From positions 1-11,029 of the forward strand of contig MU625134.1 of assembly GCA_025349905.2 (NCBI GenBank): a DNA stretch of 11,029 nt. Reading direction: 5' to 3'. The notes beneath the pieces are model-generated. The model searched no databases. It was given only the letters and a program-made list of their open reading frames with translations, and was not told where the DNA came from. Numbering within the stretch: the stretch's first letter is position 1; the number at the start of each line of letters is the position of its first letter. A program made the translations under genes and the position numbers. Source of the DNA: Blastocladiella britannica. Lineage: Eukaryota; Blastocladiomycota; Blastocladiomycetes; Blastocladiales; Blastocladiaceae. This document shows, in pieces, positions 9,020 through 11,029 of this stretch.

Positions 9020-9201
9020 CGTGAATGGGCACTCGGAAATCAAGATCGGTAATATATTTTGTGATGGGAAAAAGAAATGAGCGTTTAGGAATCCCACGTC
9101 ATTTTGAATGACTCGACCAGTTTTTTTACCATCGTGGATCGATTAAAGGGCAAAGGCTCCCGCGGCTCCATAACATACTTAAACTCATATAAAATAAGAA
9201 A
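9020..9201. promoter_or_regulatory. Shared divergent promoter region (CatSper-like / NADAR genes)
   Basis: These 182 bases lie between the two start codons and serve genes on both strands. They hold a perfect inverted repeat at 9098-9112 overlapping CRE-like and Gcn4-like half sites. TATAAAA at 9188-9194 points toward the NADAR gene but sits only 7 bases before its first ATG. The region is AT-rich next to GC-rich coding DNA. Confidence 0.6.
9098..9112. promoter_or_regulatory. Inverted repeat, candidate bZIP site
   Basis: GTCATT-TTG-AATGAC is a perfect 6-base inverted repeat with a 3-base spacer. Its left arm lies within ACGTCA (9096-9101), the CRE/ATF half site. Its right arm lies within TGACTC (9109-9114), the core bound by Gcn4/AP-1 type bZIP factors. 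It sits mid-way between two divergent genes. Binding is inferred from sequence only. Confidence 0.35.
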
Positions 9202-9963
9202 ATGTCACGCCAGTCAGCAAGAGCCATCGCCCAAGTCTCGACGACACCTCTGGCAGAATCGCTCTCATCAGACGCGCTCATGTTCTATTCGGGATCAGCT
9301 GACAAGGCTCCGGGCAAGGGCGCAAGCGAGCGCATCACGCATCCCGACGCGTACTTGGCGCTCGCAGTCATTCCGCACTGGCGCCGCACACTCTCCAACT
9401 TTCACGAGTACCCGTTTCAGTGGCACAACAGCACCTGGCGTACGATCGAGCACGCGTACCAGGCGACCAAGCTGCTGATCGTGTCCTCGACCGCCTACCA
9501 CGCGCTCTCTGTTGAGTATGTAGCCCCAGACGGCGCCAATGTGGCAGTGGAGGTGCAGTCCATGTTTGGTAATGAAGATGCGGCGATGATCCGGGCCATG
9601 CGCGCGCGGGCCGTTAGCGTGGAGGACGACGGCCGCACTTTCTCAACTTATGCCGACTTTGAATACGCGCACGTGGGAAGCAGGACCGGTCTCGATGCTC
9701 GACTTGCGCGCAAAATGTGCGAGCTGACGTCCGAGCAGATCGCGTTCTGGGGTGCGAGATCAGGCCGGTACTTGGCCGAAATCACACGCGCCAAGTACGC
9801 AGTCTGCCCAGAAGCGCGAGCGATCCTGTTGGCAACCGGCAATGCACAGCTCCTCCACAGGGCGGGCCGGAGTCCCTTGGTGCGCTTTGACTTTCTCGAG
9901 ACGCTGAGGAGCGAGCTCCGATTGCTGGAAGAAGGAAACCAACAAGGAGTGGAGGCGGAATAA
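9202..9963 (+). CDS. NADAR/YbiA-like N-glycosidase domain protein (DUF1768)
   Basis: This intronless gene encodes 253 residues. NADAR enzymes cleave N-glycosidic bonds: bacterial YbiA removes ribose phosphate from reactive early riboflavin intermediates, and other members act on ADP-ribosylated guanosine. Family marks are FYSG at 28-31, LSNFHEYPF with S65-N66-F67, then T-I-E83-H84-A-Y-Q87-A-T-K90, the conserved Glu/Gln/Lys segment. LLATGNAQL at 209-217 is the typical late block before the closing helix. The chain is about 90 residues longer than E. coli YbiA (about 160). Much of the extra length is an N-terminal extension and an acidic insert at about 105-165. The start could instead be M27 (9280), directly before the domain, because a TATA-like box lies just upstream of the first ATG. 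The substrate cannot be read from the sequence. Its stop is 10 bases from the stop of the opposing methyltransferase gene. Confidence 0.85.
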   Translation: MSRQSARAIAQVSTTPLAESLSSDALMFYSGSADKAPGKGASERITHPDAYLALAVIPHWRRTLSNFHEYPFQWHNSTWRTIEHAYQATKLLIVSSTAYHALSVEYVAPDGANVAVEVQSMFGNEDAAMIRAMRARAVSVEDDGRTFSTYADFEYAHVGSRTGLDARLARKMCELTSEQIAFWGARSGRYLAEITRAKYAVCPEARAILLATGNAQLLHRAGRSPLVRFDFLETLRSELRLLEEGNQQGVEAE

Positions 9964-9964
9964 A
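9959..9964 (+). terminator. AATAAA overlapping the NADAR stop codon
   Basis: The last codon GAA, the stop TAA and the next base A together spell AATAAA. If used as the polyadenylation signal, cleavage would fall within the 3' end of the opposing methyltransferase coding sequence. This is a motif match without expression data. Confidence 0.4.
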
Positions 9965-9973
9965 TATGTTGTT

Positions 9974-10979
9974 TCAGTCGCGTACAATCTCGACGATCCA
10001 GGTAGTTCCAAAGTGGGTGCGCCAGATCCTCTCTACATGGGCAGATGTTTGGCCGCTCTCCACGGCTCGCGTAACAATGTCGCCAATGTCGCGATTGAAC
10101 CAGCAGCCCCACGTGTCGGCATGGCGCGGTGCATTGGCATCGAGCAGACGGTTCAACCAAGAGTAGTGCGCGCGTCCGTGCTCGAGCATCCACACGCGGC
10201 CACCGCCAGGACGCACGACACGCATCGCCTCGCGAACCGCCGCTGCTGGATCACTCACTGAGCACAGGGAGAACGTGGACACGACAGTGTCGAATGTGCC
10301 GTCCGCATAAGGCAGGCCGGTCGCATCGGCAATCGCAACCGTGGTCGGCGTAACGCCGCGCGCCGTGGCCAGCGTATTGAGCTTGAGCGCATTGTTGGGA
10401 ACAAGCTGCGCCCTTGCTCGGTCCAACATGGGGTCAGACGCGTCCGTCAAGGTGAGGGAAGTAACGTGCCGTGGATCGTAATAGGCCAAGTTCCTAGCAG
10501 TACCAGCAGCGAGCTCGAGCGTGTCGCCCTGTCGATCATCGATAAGCGATGGCACAAATGAGAGGCAAAATAACAAAAAAAGAGAATACCTCTGCCTTGC
10601 CCACGACCCAGCGGCGTAAAAGCAGGAGCCCCATGACAAGCTCGTCCATGGCAATGTCTGCATCGTAACGGGTGGCGATGGAATCGTATACGTCGCGGCG
10701 ATCCTCTTGCGAGATCACGTCCGCAGATGGACTTGCGCTGCTCTGTTCATGTGGTTGTTCTTTTGGCGAGACGATAGTGTACGCGGCATAGGCGGCCAGA
10801 GAGTATGCACCAGCGGCCGCAAAGACAATGCCTGCGCGGCGGCGCGTAGACCACGATGACCATGCCCATCGTTGCTCATGTTGATGAGCGTTTGCGTCGA
10901 GAGGAATCGTGCGCGTTGTTTTTGGCGCTAATGTAGCTCGCGGCCGTGGTGCAGGAGGTGCGTGCTTCTTCTTGGCCAT
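9974..10979 (-). CDS. OMS1-like membrane-anchored SAM-dependent methyltransferase
   Basis: Exons 10979-10590 and 10528-9974 encode 314 residues; the intron has donor GTATTC, acceptor GACAG and phase 0. The basic, Ala/Pro-rich N-terminus (residues 1-48) resembles a mitochondrial presequence, and one membrane segment spans about 49-70. A class I methyltransferase fold follows. YDSIATRYD is at 98-106, and motif I (LELAAGTARN, 134-143) binds S-adenosylmethionine. TLTDASDPML (156-165) is motif II, DATGLPYADGTFDTVVSTF is motif IV, and RVVRPGG (233-239) precedes the late strand. The ending NRDIGDIV...THFGTTWIVE resembles yeast Oms1 and METTL7-type proteins. Yeast Oms1 is a mitochondrial inner-membrane protein linked to respiratory function; the methyl acceptor is not evident. 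The ATG at 10979 is the first usable start. The split of YDSIATRYD from motif I by the intron restores the normal family spacing (GKAE|GDTLELAAGT). Confidence 0.85.
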
Positions 10980-11029
10980 GGCTCGCTGAAAGATTTCAAA
11001 TACACGGCTGCGCACTAAACAGAGTTCGG
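10980..11029 (-). promoter_or_regulatory. 5' flank of the OMS1-like gene (partial)
   Basis: Only 50 bases upstream of the methyltransferase ATG are present. I see no TATA box or other clear element. It probably holds the untranslated leader. Confidence 0.3.

Noticed and set aside
9020..9097. Upstream in-frame ATG at 9097 as the channel start
   Set aside because: The 26 extra residues are hydrophobic and irregular, in AT-rich DNA that resembles leader sequence. The ATG at 9019 begins GC-rich coding DNA. The upstream start is not excluded.
10980..11015. GTG start at 11015 for the methyltransferase
   Set aside because: A non-ATG start is unlikely in a eukaryotic nuclear gene, and the ATG at 10979 opens a suitable basic N-terminus.

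Overview
The window is nuclear DNA from a eukaryote, most likely a flagellated (zoosporic) fungus such as a blastocladiomycete or chytrid. Five of its six genes have short spliceosomal introns (48 to 86 bases). Coding DNA is GC-rich, while introns and spacers are AT-rich. The gene set combines a fungal-type Sel1-repeat protein with two proteins typical of flagellated cells: a CatSper-like calcium channel and an LRRC71-like protein. The lineage is an inference from gene content; nothing here fixes genus or species.

Layout, left to right, on strictly alternating strands: (1) V-ATPase subunit H (VMA13 type), 23-1717 +, six exons; (2) LRRC71-like leucine-rich repeat protein, 1815-3800 -, three exons; (3) Sel1-repeat protein with a long Ser/Pro/Gly-rich N-terminal half, 3953-6406 +, four exons; (4) CatSper-like voltage-gated channel, 6512-9019 -, nine exons; (5) NADAR/YbiA-like N-glycosidase, 9202-9963 +, no intron; (6) OMS1-like membrane-anchored methyltransferase, 9974-10979 -, two exons. 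All exon models were built by hand from GT...AG sites, reading phase and continuity of family motifs. Each model has a total coding length divisible by three and no internal stop.

Genes 1/2, 3/4 and 5/6 converge tail to tail with gaps of 97, 105 and 10 bases. Genes 2/3 and 4/5 diverge from shared promoter regions of 152 and 182 bases. No stretch over 300 bases lacks a gene, and I see no RNA gene, transposon or CRISPR array.

The genes do not form one pathway. Subunit H acts in vacuolar acidification, the Sel1 protein probably in cell-wall or morphogenesis signalling, and the methyltransferase probably in mitochondria. The CatSper-like channel and the LRRC71-like protein both suggest flagellar function. 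The most noteworthy items are the fungal CatSper-like channel with an intact T-x-D-x-W pore, its possible 63-base cassette exon, its shared promoter with the NADAR gene, and the LRRC71-like gene.
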